Assembly: GCA_963726335.1 (NCBI GenBank)
Contig: CAVSCD010000004.1
Span: 558,001-622,000, forward strand
DNA: 64,000 bases
Source: CAVSCD01 sp963726335
GTDB lineage: Bacteria; Acidobacteriota; Aminicenantia; Aminicenantales; UBA8522
Direction of reading: 5' to 3'
Shown here one piece after another: positions 8,453 to 16,330 of the stretch (the first letter of the stretch is position 1; each line of letters starts with the position of its first letter). A model generated the notes under the pieces. That model was given only the letters and a program-made list of their open reading frames with translations, did no database searches and was not told the DNA's origin. A program made the translations under genes and the position numbers.

Positions 8453-9199
8453 GTGTCCCGGAAAAGCCTTCCGGCCGGTCCGCGCCAGGCCGTCAAGCTC
8501 GCGCTCCTCGCGGGGCTCGTCGGCCTCTTCCTTGGCATTCTCTTCAAGGACCGCTGGCCGGGGAGCGCGGACCTCCTCCCGGATGTTTTCAGCGAACCCG
8601 TCCAGGAAGCCGCGGATATCCCGGCGCCGTTCGACGCCTCCCAGAACGGTTATGACTACACGGTGCGTCCCGTCGCCGCCTATGAAATCTGGGGCATGGT
8701 GGTTTCGTCCCATTACGCCGGCTCGTTCCTCGACATCACGCATGAAGCCGTCAAGGACTACCTCAACATCAAGGACCTCTGCTTAATCTGGGGGACGAAC
8801 CTCGAGACCGGCGCCTTCCGGAAGCTGAAGTTCTGGAACCGGGATTTCACCTGTTACTACTCGTGGACGGACCCGGCTTCGGGACAGGCTTTCTCGCCGT
8901 CACAAATCTCGAATAATCACCTGATCACGGCCGACCGCTCCCTGAGAAAAGTCATCAGGTCGGTCCGTCGCGGCGACCAGGTCCATGTCCGCGGCTGGCT
9001 GGCCGCCTACGGCCACAAGGGCTCGGGCTCGGTGCGGGGGACGAGCACCACCCGGAACGACACCGGGGGCGGCGCCTGCGAGACGGTCTACGTCACTCAG
9101 TTCGAGATTATCAGGCGGGCGAACGCCGGCTGGCGGGCGGCAATGCCGTTGAGCATCGCGGTGGTCGGCAGCTGCCTGGCCCTCTTGTTTTTCTTCTGA
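8453..9199 (+). CDS. Conserved membrane protein of unknown function
   Basis: This 248-residue protein probably starts at a GTG three bases after the regulator stop, so the two are likely cotranscribed. It has one transmembrane segment near the N-terminus (about residues 15-32, ALLAGLVGLFLGILF) and one at the extreme C-terminus (PLSIAVVGSCLALLFFF). Between them is a soluble domain rich in aromatic residues with the stretches YEIWGMVVSSHYAGSFLDI, YLNIKDLCLIWG and GDQVHVRGWLAAYG. The last part looks like an OB-fold strand pattern. Similar hypothetical proteins exist in other environmental bacteria, as far as memory goes, but no function is known. The two anchors suggest a periplasmic domain tethered at both ends. 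Confidence 0.7.
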   Translation: MSRKSLPAGPRQAVKLALLAGLVGLFLGILFKDRWPGSADLLPDVFSEPVQEAADIPAPFDASQNGYDYTVRPVAAYEIWGMVVSSHYAGSFLDITHEAVKDYLNIKDLCLIWGTNLETGAFRKLKFWNRDFTCYYSWTDPASGQAFSPSQISNNHLITADRSLRKVIRSVRRGDQVHVRGWLAAYGHKGSGSVRGTSTTRNDTGGGACETVYVTQFEIIRRANAGWRAAMPLSIAVVGSCLALLFFF

Positions 9200-9215
9200 T
9201 CGCCGCCAAGCGCTC

Positions 9216-10898
9216 TCAGGCTTCGATGGCGGGGTATCTTTTTTCGGCCAGTTTCCCGAGAAGAAACCAGGACCACCCCCCCAGACTGACCAGAAGCAGG
9301 CCGAGAAGCGCCAGGACGGCCCCCGCCGGCATCCCCAGCCGGCTCAGGAGGCGGGAGGAATACCCGATGAGCGCCAGGAATCCCAGGTCGACCAGGAAGG
9401 CGATCAGCACATTCAAGTTCTGCTTGATCGCCTTTTGGGGGTTGATCCAGTCGAGGAGCGGCCGGGCCAGATCGATGGCCAGTCCGGCGGCCGTAAGGAT
9501 GAACGTGGCCGCTAGAGCCAGCCCCAGCCCGGCGGCGACGCTTGCGGGACGGATCCGGATCTGTCCGAGGAGCACGGCCGACGCGACCGCGATGCCCACG
9601 CCGGCGACAAGATAGGAATGAAGGAACTTGGCGGCGACCTGATCCCTGGGGGATACGGGGATGATCCTCGAGATCCAGAATTGGCTGCCCTCGCGCGAAA
9701 TGGCCGACGAGGCCGTGCCGTTCAGCGAGCCGCAAACCGTCATAAAACCCGCCGAAACCAGGATGGAAACAAGAGCGTTACGTGATCCCAACATGTTGAA
9801 GAGCGAGGTGAGGTCCGAGTCCGTCGACCCGGCCCGGGCCATGACCAGGATCATGACCGGGATGATGACGACGGTCAGCGTGCCGTTGAGCAGGAAGATC
9901 GGCGTGCGGTTCATGAGCCGCCACTCCCTGAGGAACAGCGCCCGAATGGGCCGCCTTCCCGACGTGATCCGGCGCGAGATCTCGGCCTCCGTCAGGCTCC
10001 GGCCGCGGGCCGAGGACTCCGTCAGGCCGACCAGGCCGCGGTAGAACAGCGCCTCCGCGCCCGCGGCCATTCCCAAGAGAAGGAGGATGGAAACGCCGGC
10101 AAAAAAAACAAGTTGGGCCAGTCCTGCCGACGACGACCCGCCCGCCAGGGCCTTGGCCGCCCAGATGCTCGGCGGAAAGCCGGCGCCGACCTTCTGGAGC
10201 AGGCTGTCGGGCGAAGTCAAGAAATTGACCAGGGCCGCGGCATCCGGCCCCGGCCGGCTGGAGCGGCCGACCCAGAACTGGAGCGTCATGGTCAGGACAA
10301 GGAGCAACAGGCTGCCGACGACGATCAGTGCGTCCTTCCTGCGCCCGAGGTTGACGAACCTCATGAGCAGGAGGATGACGACGGAGACGAGGGCCAGCGG
10401 GATCACCGGCAGGAGAAGGTAAACCAGCGCGGCTTCGATCCAGTAAAAGGGACCTCGGCCGCCCAGGACCCCGAACGAGATGATAACGGGGAGGACGATC
10501 AGGGCGACCGTCAGATACTCGTTGACCAGGATCACGCCGAACTTCGAGAGCATCACCTCGAACGGCCGGACGGGAAGAGGGATGAGTGTCTCCAGGTCCT
10601 TCGAAAAATAGAAGGCCGAGATCACATAGATCAGGCCGAAGACAAGGATGAGCAGCTGCCCGCTCAGCAAGCCGAAGGTCAGAAGGGCCGCTTCCTGGCC
10701 GATGGGGGCCAGGAGATTGTGGCCGGACCTCAGGAAGCCGAAATAATAGTACATGACCGGAGCGAGGCTGACGACGGCCAGCCCGATCAGCGGGACCATC
10801 CAGAGGTCCTTTTTCTGGCGCAATAACCGGTGGCGCAGGACCGAGAGCCCGAAGTTCGACTTGAGCCCGGCCCGCAGGAGGGCGAGGAACCTTCTCAT
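9216..10898 (-). CDS. ABC transporter permease (ABC-2 type exporter)
   Basis: This roughly 560-residue integral membrane protein starts at the ATG at 10898, which overlaps the ATPase stop codon (ATGA). It has many hydrophobic segments: about six in the N-terminal half (including LLIVFGLIYVISAFYF and VALIVLPVIISFGVLG) and at least six more after a central soluble loop around residue 300. The layout suggests two fused ABC-2 half-permeases (12 or so helices), as in large single-chain exporters. Cotranscription with the ATPase argues for a complete exporter of two ATPases and one permease. The substrate is unknown; lipid, polysaccharide or antimicrobial compounds are all possible. Confidence 0.85.
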   Translation of the reverse strand: MRRFLALLRAGLKSNFGLSVLRHRLLRQKKDLWMVPLIGLAVVSLAPVMYYYFGFLRSGHNLLAPIGQEAALLTFGLLSGQLLILVFGLIYVISAFYFSKDLETLIPLPVRPFEVMLSKFGVILVNEYLTVALIVLPVIISFGVLGGRGPFYWIEAALVYLLLPVIPLALVSVVILLLMRFVNLGRRKDALIVVGSLLLLVLTMTLQFWVGRSSRPGPDAAALVNFLTSPDSLLQKVGAGFPPSIWAAKALAGGSSSAGLAQLVFFAGVSILLLLGMAAGAEALFYRGLVGLTESSARGRSLTEAEISRRITSGRRPIRALFLREWRLMNRTPIFLLNGTLTVVIIPVMILVMARAGSTDSDLTSLFNMLGSRNALVSILVSAGFMTVCGSLNGTASSAISREGSQFWISRIIPVSPRDQVAAKFLHSYLVAGVGIAVASAVLLGQIRIRPASVAAGLGLALAATFILTAAGLAIDLARPLLDWINPQKAIKQNLNVLIAFLVDLGFLALIGYSSRLLSRLGMPAGAVLALLGLLLVSLGGWSWFLLGKLAEKRYPAIEA

Positions 10899-11620
10899 GT
10901 CTCCGTGAGTTCCAGGAAGATGTGCTCGAGCGACTGCTGCTCCCGGTCGATGCGCCTCAGCTCCTCCATGGTGCCGCTGGCAACCAGCCGCCCTTTGTGA
11001 ATGATGCCGATGCGGTCGCAGAGCCGCTCCGCGACCTCCATGATGTGCGTCGAGAAAAAGAGCGTCCCGCCGGCGTCGCAGTGCTCGCGCATCATCTCCT
11101 TGAGCCGGTGCGAAGCCCGGGGGTCGAGCCCGACCATGGGCTCGTCGAGGATCATGACCTGGGGCGCGGGCAGGATGGCGGCGATCAGCACGATCTTCTG
11201 CTTCATGCCGTGCGAGTAGCTTTGAATGGGGTTCCCGACCGCCTGTCCGAGCTCGAAGATCTCGAGCCACTTATCGATCCTCTCCAGCCGCTCCCGCTTG
11301 GGGACGCCGTAGACATCGCCGATGAAGTTGAGATACTCGAGCCCCGTCAGCCGCTCATAGACGGCCGGATAGTCCGGCACGTAGGTGGTCAGGGACTTGG
11401 TCTTCAGCGCGTCGGTCCGGACATCGAAGCCGTTGATCGCGATCGAACCGGCGTCGGCCCGCAGGAGGCCGACAACCATTTTGAGCGTGGTCGTCTTGCC
11501 CGCGCCGTTCGGTCCGAGAAAGCCGTAAATCTCACCCGAGGGAACGGTCAGCGTCAGGTCGTCGACGGCCCTGACCTTCCCCTTGTTGTAGCTTTTCGCC
11601 ACCTGGTCGAAGACGATCAC
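10895..11620 (-). CDS. ABC transporter ATP-binding protein
   Basis: This 241-residue ATPase powers the adjacent permease from the cytoplasmic side. The start is taken as the GTG at 11620 (IVFDQVAKSYNKGK...), which gives the normal N-terminus for the family; the longer open frame runs through the upstream gene in another frame. Motifs are Walker A GPNGAGKTT, the Q-loop region YVPDYPAVYERLTG, a degenerate signature SYSHGMKQK, Walker B VMILDEP and the H-loop FFSTHIM. It begins 8 bases after the Cys-rich protein gene and is translationally coupled to the permease gene. Confidence 0.93.
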   Translation of the reverse strand: MIVFDQVAKSYNKGKVRAVDDLTLTVPSGEIYGFLGPNGAGKTTTLKMVVGLLRADAGSIAINGFDVRTDALKTKSLTTYVPDYPAVYERLTGLEYLNFIGDVYGVPKRERLERIDKWLEIFELGQAVGNPIQSYSHGMKQKIVLIAAILPAPQVMILDEPMVGLDPRASHRLKEMMREHCDAGGTLFFSTHIMEVAERLCDRIGIIHKGRLVASGTMEELRRIDREQQSLEHIFLELTET

Positions 11621-11628
11621 GGATTCTC

Positions 11629-12042
11629 TTATATGACCTGCTTCATCTCCGTGCCGCAGGCGCACTTGCCGGGCTTGTCCGAAATGGCCCCGCACTTGCA
11701 GGCCTCGCCGCAGGCGCAGACATATTTGCCCTTCAGGCTCACATACTTGACGGGCTTGCCGCAGGCGCACTTTTCCGGGTCTTCCTTGCTGCGCTCGCAG
11801 GTGCAGTCCGCCCCGCAACGGCAAAAAACGGCCTTGCCGTTTTCGATGGCCAGAAGATGCATCGCCACGAGTTCCTCGCCGCACGGGCACTTCCCCGGCG
11901 CTTTGGCGATCGTGTTACACTGGCAATCATCTTTGCAGTTGCAGACGTAATAGACCTTGCTTTTCTCCTGGGCGGCTCCCAGCACGGCCATGGCTGTCAT
12001 GAACAGGACGACCGCGATCATAACTTTGGCTGTTCTCAACAT
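11629..12042 (-). CDS. Cys-rich secreted protein with three metal-binding-like repeats
   Basis: This 137-residue protein has a signal peptide (VMIAVVLFMTAMAVLGAAQ) and then three tandem units of about 33 residues. Each unit follows the pattern C-x-C-x3-C-x-C ... K/E-C-x-C-G (for example CNCKDDCQC...KCPCGEEL and CACGEACKC...KCACGTEM), six cysteines per unit. This is the sort of spacing that holds clustered metals or dense disulfides. No known family was recognised. A clear sigma-70 promoter and GAGGAG ribosome site precede it, and the ABC ATPase and permease follow within 8 bases, so it probably leads that operon. A link between metal handling and the exporter is inference. Confidence 0.75.
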   Translation of the reverse strand: MLRTAKVMIAVVLFMTAMAVLGAAQEKSKVYYVCNCKDDCQCNTIAKAPGKCPCGEELVAMHLLAIENGKAVFCRCGADCTCERSKEDPEKCACGKPVKYVSLKGKYVCACGEACKCGAISDKPGKCACGTEMKQVI

Positions 12043-12070
12043 TTTAGCTCCTCGATTTATGATTTCAGGG

Positions 12071-12106
12071 TCAACTTATTATAGAAATCCCCGCGCGGCT
12101 CGTCAA
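12071..12106 (-). promoter_or_regulatory. Sigma-70 promoter of the Cys-rich protein/ABC operon
   Basis: On the minus strand TTGACG (12106-12101) and TATAAT (12083-12078) are separated by 17 bases, with transcription expected to start near 12071. This is close to consensus and sits about 30 bases before the start codon. Confidence 0.75.
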
Positions 12107-12142
12107 CAGACCATCGAGGGACATAAGCCGCTTCTCTGATGG

Positions 12143-12230
12143 GATCGTTTTTCTTGATAGCGGGATCCTGTTACGGCCGATCGCCCGCGCCGGGCCGCGC
12201 CTCTCCCGTGATCCAAGGCCCTCACATAAA
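12143..12230 (+). repeat. Dispersed intergenic repeat B, longest copy
   Basis: Shares GATCGTTxTTCTxGATA, a GGxTCCTGTxACGGC core and the tail GGCCCTCACATAAAAG with 32751-32817. The middle is variable and GC-rich. Partial copies are at 6906-6938 (minus strand) and 33754-33775. The remainder of this 280-base gap holds the two promoters listed. Confidence 0.7.
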
Positions 12231-12273
12231 AGCAGCCGCAGGATCGCCGGGAAGACAGGCGGCCGGGGTAGCC

Positions 12274-12303
12274 TTGACACCACGGCGGCCCGATGGCTAT
12301 GAT
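12274..12303 (+). promoter_or_regulatory. Sigma-70 promoter of the aldo/keto reductase gene
   Basis: TTGACA (12274-12279) and TATGAT (12298-12303) are 18 bases apart. The predicted start near 12310 lies just before the AAGGAG ribosome site and the ATG at 12323. Confidence 0.65.
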
Positions 12304-12322
12304 GCCCGCGAAGGAGCAAGAC

Positions 12323-13309
12323 ATGGAACAACGCCAGCTGGGAAAGAACGGTCCCGTCGTCTCCGCCCTCGGGCTGGGATGCATGGGGATGTCGGAGTTC
12401 TACAAAGGGGCCGACGAGTCCGAGAGCCTCTCCACCATCCACCGCGCCCTCGATTTGGGCATCACCTTCCTCGACACCTCGGATGCCTACGGCCCGTGCA
12501 CCAACGAGGAGTTCGTGGGCCGGGCCATCCGCGGCCGGCGGCAGGGGCTCGTCCTGGCCACCAAATTCGGCCTGGTTCGGACCGCCGACCCGAAAGGCCG
12601 ACACGTCGACGGGAGGCCGGAATACGTCAAGTCGGCCTGCGAGGCCTCACTCCGCCGCCTCGGGGTCGAGCACATTGACCTCTACTACCAGCACCGCGTC
12701 GATCCCGACGTGCCGATCGAGGAGACGGTCGGGGCCATGTCCGACCTGGTGAAGTCGGGCAAGATCCGCTTTCTCGGGATGTCGGAGGCCAGCCCGCAGA
12801 CCATCCGGCGGGCCCATCGCGTCCATCCGGTCACCGCGCTCCAGACCGAGTACTCGCTCTGGAGCCGCGACCCCGAGGACGAGATCCTGCCGACGGTCCG
12901 TGAGCTGGGTATCGGGTTCGTCGCCTACAGCCCGCTGGGCCGGGGTTTCCTGACCGGACGCTTCCGGCGTTTCGAGGACCTGGAGCCGGACGACTACAGG
13001 CGCACGTCCCCCCGGTTTCAGGGCGCGAATTTCCAAAAGAACCTCGACCTCGTCGACAGGGTGGGGGAGATCGCCCGGAAAAAAGGCGTGACGCCGGGCC
13101 AGCTCGCCCTGGCCTGGGTGCTGGTTCAGGGAAAAGACATCGTCCCCATCCCGGGCACGACCCGCCGCGCCCATCTCGAGGAGAATGTCGCGGCGCTCGG
13201 CGTCGAGCTCTCGGAAGCCGACCTCGAGGCCGTCAAAGAGGCGATGCCCGAGGGCGCGGCCGCCGGCGAGCGCTACCCCGAGGCGATGATGAAACGGGTC
13301 AACCGCTAG
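12323..13309 (+). CDS. Aldo/keto reductase
   Basis: This 328-residue NADPH-dependent oxidoreductase belongs to the AKR13-like group (YajO/Tas type). The ATG at 12323 follows AAGGAG at the right spacing. The (beta/alpha)8 barrel shows the catalytic tetrad region: FLDTSDAYGP (Asp and Tyr), the Lys in VLATKFG, and YYQHRVD (His). The cofactor segment near the C-terminus is PIPGTTRRAHLEENVAAL. It has its own promoter and no functional neighbours, so its physiological substrate cannot be stated. Confidence 0.92.
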   Translation: MEQRQLGKNGPVVSALGLGCMGMSEFYKGADESESLSTIHRALDLGITFLDTSDAYGPCTNEEFVGRAIRGRRQGLVLATKFGLVRTADPKGRHVDGRPEYVKSACEASLRRLGVEHIDLYYQHRVDPDVPIEETVGAMSDLVKSGKIRFLGMSEASPQTIRRAHRVHPVTALQTEYSLWSRDPEDEILPTVRELGIGFVAYSPLGRGFLTGRFRRFEDLEPDDYRRTSPRFQGANFQKNLDLVDRVGEIARKKGVTPGQLALAWVLVQGKDIVPIPGTTRRAHLEENVAALGVELSEADLEAVKEAMPEGAAAGERYPEAMMKRVNR

Positions 13310-13442
13310 TGTCCCGTCTCGCAAGTTCCTTTCCAAAGTCCTGTATATAGACGGGACACTTCCAGGGGGGAGTCAAGCTCCCCCGCGGTGGTGCGTCTTC
13401 GTTGCTCTTTAATAAAGCCAAGTTATTTGCGAGACGCACCAC
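13308..13442. repeat. Pair of inverted-repeat elements
   Basis: Immediately after the reductase stop lies AGTGTCCCGTCT (13308-13319), with its perfect reverse complement at 13349-13360. A second stem follows, GTGGTGCGTCT (13388-13398) with AGACGCACCAC (13432-13442). The outer edges of the two units are related (AGTGTCCCGTCTCGCAA and, from the other end, AGTGGTGCGTCTCGCAA). They therefore look like two miniature palindromic elements rather than one terminator. Stem one could still end transcription of the two convergent genes. Confidence 0.6.
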
Positions 13443-13457
13443 TAGAAAGCGGACTGC

Positions 13458-14843
13458 TTATTCGTGCGCCCGGATGCCGAGTGAGGTCATCTTGTTGAAC
13501 AGGGTCTTCCGGCTGATCCCCAACAGCTGCGCGGCCTTGGTCTTGTTCCAGGCCGTGGCCTCGAGCGCCCTTTCGATCAGCCTTCTTTCCGCCTTTCCGG
13601 TCAAGCCCGCGACCATTTCGCCGAGCGATCTGCCGGGCTCGCCGGCATCTTCTCCTTCCCCCGCGGTTCGGCTCCGGATCCTCTCGGGCAGATCGCGGAT
13701 CCCGATGTGCTCGCTCTCGCTCAACACCATGGCCTCATACAGCACGCTCTCGAGCTCGCGGATATTCCCCGGCCAGGCATAGGCGCTGAACAGCTCCATG
13801 GCTTCCGGAGAAACGCCGTGGACGGACTTACCCAGGTCCCGGTTGTATTTCCGGATGATGTGCTCGCAGAGAAGAGGGATGTCCTCCCGGCGTTCCCGCA
13901 GAGGGGGCAGCTGAAGAGAGAGAACCGCCAGCCGCCAGAACAGGTCCTCGCGGAACTCACCCTTTCGGACGGCCTCCTCGAGGTTCTTGTTCGTGGCGGC
14001 GATGACCCGCACGTCGACCGGGATGGTGACCGTCCCGCCGACCTTGACGATCTCCCGCTCCCCGAGGGCCCGCAGGAGCTTGACCTGGGCTTCGGGGGAC
14101 AGCTCGCCCACCTCATCGAGAAAGATCGTCCCCGACTGGGCCAGCTCGAATTTTCCGACCTTCTCGGCCTTGGCGTCGGTGAAGGCGCCCTTCGTGTGGC
14201 CGAAGAACTCCGATTCGATCAAGTCCCTGGGAATGGCACCGCAGTTCACGACGACGAACGGCCCGTTCTGCCGGGGGCTTTTGAGGTGGACGGCCCGCGC
14301 GATGAGCTCTTTGCCGGTACCGCTCTCGCCGGTGATGAGCACCGTGCCGTCGACCCGGGCGATCTTGTCCATCATCTGGAAGATCGAGTTCATCCGGGCG
14401 CTCGTCCCGACGATGTCCGAGAACCGGTAGCGGGAGGAAAGCTCGGACCTGAGGCCCTCGACCTCGCGGGCCAGCCGCTTGACCTCCGTCAGCCGGGAGA
14501 TGGTGAGCAGCAGCTCGTCGTTATCGACCGGCTTCTCCAGGTAGGCGTAGGCACCGAGCTTGGTCGCCTCGACGGCGTTCCGGATCGTCCCGAAGGCGGT
14601 GATGATGACCGTGTCCGTCTGCGGCAGGGCCGTCTTGATCCGGGCCAGGGTCTCGAGACCGGTCATATCCGGAAGGTTCATGTCGAGGAGCACGATATCG
14701 GGCAGGAAGGCCAGGGCACGGGCGATACCGTCGGCGCCCCTCCCGGCGGACTCCACCCGATAGCCTTTTTCCTCGAGGAGAACGGTAAAGATCTCCCGGA
14801 TGCTCTTCTCGTCATCGATCACCAGGATCTTGAATCTCGTCAT
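13458..14843 (-). CDS. Sigma-54-dependent response regulator (partner of adjacent kinase)
   Basis: This 461-residue NtrC-type activator has a receiver domain with D10/D11 and phospho-acceptor Asp54 (VLLDMNLPDMTG). Its AAA+ domain has GESGTGKE and Walker B IFLDEVGEL, and a C-terminal Fis-type HTH reads WNKTKAAQLLGISRKTLFNKM. The sigma-54 contact loop reads GAFTDA instead of the usual GAFTGA, which may tune contact with sigma-54. It starts 4 bases after the kinase gene and the pair is transcribed away from the TolC export operon. That operon carries a sigma-54 promoter and a palindrome at enhancer distance, so it is the obvious target. Confidence 0.94.
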   Translation of the reverse strand: MTRFKILVIDDEKSIREIFTVLLEEKGYRVESAGRGADGIARALAFLPDIVLLDMNLPDMTGLETLARIKTALPQTDTVIITAFGTIRNAVEATKLGAYAYLEKPVDNDELLLTISRLTEVKRLAREVEGLRSELSSRYRFSDIVGTSARMNSIFQMMDKIARVDGTVLITGESGTGKELIARAVHLKSPRQNGPFVVVNCGAIPRDLIESEFFGHTKGAFTDAKAEKVGKFELAQSGTIFLDEVGELSPEAQVKLLRALGEREIVKVGGTVTIPVDVRVIAATNKNLEEAVRKGEFREDLFWRLAVLSLQLPPLRERREDIPLLCEHIIRKYNRDLGKSVHGVSPEAMELFSAYAWPGNIRELESVLYEAMVLSESEHIGIRDLPERIRSRTAGEGEDAGEPGRSLGEMVAGLTGKAERRLIERALEATAWNKTKAAQLLGISRKTLFNKMTSLGIRAHE

Positions 14844-14847
14844 GGCT

Positions 14848-16092
14848 TCAAACTTTCAGGGGGAGCCTGGTGAGCACGGTGGTGCCCCGGCCCGGCCGGC
14901 TCCTCACTTCGATTTTTCCGTCATGGGACCTGACGATACCGTAGCAGATGGACAGCCCCAGTCCGGTCCCGCCTTTCTTGGTCGTGAAGAAAGGGTCGAA
15001 AACGCGTTCCAGATCATCCTCGGCGATGCCTTCGCCCGTATCCGTGACCGTGACGAGCACATCCTTGCCGTCGGCGGGGCCGACTTCGAGCTTGAGCTCG
15101 CCGCCCTGGGGCATGGCCTGGAGGGAGTTCAAGAAAAGGTTGAGGAAAAGCTGCTTGAGCTGCGACCTGTCGCCGCTGATGCCGACGGCGGATTGGGCGA
15201 ACTCCTTGACGATCGTGACCTTCTGCTTTCTGGCCTGAAAGGCGATCAGGTCGAGGCCCTCCTCCAGGCTCTCCACGAGGTCGTGCCGCTCCTTCTTGAT
15301 CTCCGAGGGCCGGGAAAATGACAGAAGGCCCGAGAGGATCTCCTCGATCCGGCCGGTTTCCTCGAGCGCGGTGCCCAGGAGCTTCCTCGCCGTCTCGTCC
15401 TGGCTCTTGCTTTCAAGATACTGGAGCGAGGACTTGATGGCCGTCAAGGGGTTCCGGATCTCGTGGGCCGCGCCGGCCGCCAGCTCTCCGATCGTGGCCA
15501 GCTTGTCCGCCCTCAGCATCCGGCGGAACCTCTCCCGCTGCTCCCTGTAGAGGAGAGCGTTCTCGAGAGCGATACCCGTCTGGGGCGTGAGGAGGCCGAT
15601 GAAGGACATCTCCTGTTTGGAGAAACGCTCCCGTTTGGCCTTGGCCCCGACGAACAGGATCCCGATGAGGCGGTTCATGGAGATGATCGGATAGCAGAGC
15701 TCCGCGCCGATCGAGCCGAGGATCTCTTTTTCCCGCGCCGTGAGGTAATCGAGGACGCCCGGCTGGTCTCTGGGCGAAAGATGGGTTTTGTTGACTTTGA
15801 GCCACTTGACCAGGGGATCGGCGCTCGAGAAGGAGATATTCTTGACCCCCGGCGGGCCGCCCATGAACGCGGAGACCCTGAATTTCCCGAGGTCCTGGTC
15901 ATAGATCAGGAGGGCCAGGCTCTCGACCGCCAGGCTTTCTTTGATCTTGCCCAGGAAATTGCGGGCGATCTGGTCGAAGTCCTCGATCAGGTTGAGGCTG
16001 TCCTCGAGCTCCTTGAAGATATGCCAGGGGTAAGGGTCGGCCGGTTTCGACCGGGAAACCAGAGATCCCAGATTCTTGAGGCGCACGGCCAT
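14848..16092 (-). CDS. Cytoplasmic GAF-domain sensor histidine kinase
   Basis: This 414-residue kinase has no transmembrane segment, so it senses something inside the cell. An N-terminal GAF domain covers about residues 35-185 (LALLIYDQDLGKFRVSAF ... GILFVGAK). The dimerisation and phospho-acceptor domain has the H-box AAHEIRNPLTAIKSS near residue 207. The ATPase domain has the N-box (LFLNSLQAMPQGG), G1 (DTGEGI) and G2 (GGTGLGLSI). Its response regulator follows directly. Such pairs with a GAF sensor and an NtrC regulator are common in this kind of bacterium; the signal is unknown. The gene diverges from the exporter operon. Confidence 0.93.
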   Translation of the reverse strand: MAVRLKNLGSLVSRSKPADPYPWHIFKELEDSLNLIEDFDQIARNFLGKIKESLAVESLALLIYDQDLGKFRVSAFMGGPPGVKNISFSSADPLVKWLKVNKTHLSPRDQPGVLDYLTAREKEILGSIGAELCYPIISMNRLIGILFVGAKAKRERFSKQEMSFIGLLTPQTGIALENALLYREQRERFRRMLRADKLATIGELAAGAAHEIRNPLTAIKSSLQYLESKSQDETARKLLGTALEETGRIEEILSGLLSFSRPSEIKKERHDLVESLEEGLDLIAFQARKQKVTIVKEFAQSAVGISGDRSQLKQLFLNLFLNSLQAMPQGGELKLEVGPADGKDVLVTVTDTGEGIAEDDLERVFDPFFTTKKGGTGLGLSICYGIVRSHDGKIEVRSRPGRGTTVLTRLPLKV

Positions 16093-16188
16093 GGGCTCCT
16101 ACATGATCCCCGAGATGTCCATCATAGGTCAAAATGAAGGAAAATGACAGGAACGGGAGCCTTAATTGCGTAACAAAGTTCCCGCCGT

Positions 16189-16204
16189 GGGTAGCAATTT
16201 ACCC
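16189..16204. promoter_or_regulatory. Candidate enhancer site (UAS) for the sigma-54 activator
   Basis: The palindrome GGGTAgcaattTACCC has perfect 5-bp arms and lies about 90 bases before the predicted sigma-54 start site, the usual distance for NtrC-family enhancers. It also lies between the divergent kinase and exporter genes. Binding by the neighbouring regulator is inference. Confidence 0.45.
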
Positions 16205-16266
16205 TGTTTTTCCAATGGCGCTCCTTCCTCACGAAGGTCAACAGGGAGAAACCTGCCAGGCAGGGA

Positions 16267-16282
16267 TTGGCATGAAAATTGC
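16267..16282 (+). promoter_or_regulatory. Sigma-54 (RpoN) promoter of the TolC export operon
   Basis: TTGGCATGAAAATTGC carries the invariant GG (-24) and GC (-12) exactly 12 bases apart, within TGGCA...TTGC. The start site should be near 16294. That fits translation from the GTG at 16331 behind AGGAGG, and not from the ATG at 16298. Confidence 0.8.
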
Positions 16283-16330
16283 CATAAAGGAAATCCTATG
16301 AACTTCGGGCTTCGACTTCAGGAGGCGAAG

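Noticed and set aside
16298..16330. tolC start at the ATG 16298
   Set aside because: Its AAAGGA site would lie upstream of the predicted sigma-54 start, whereas GTG 16331 has AGGAGG within the transcript and a cleaner signal peptide.
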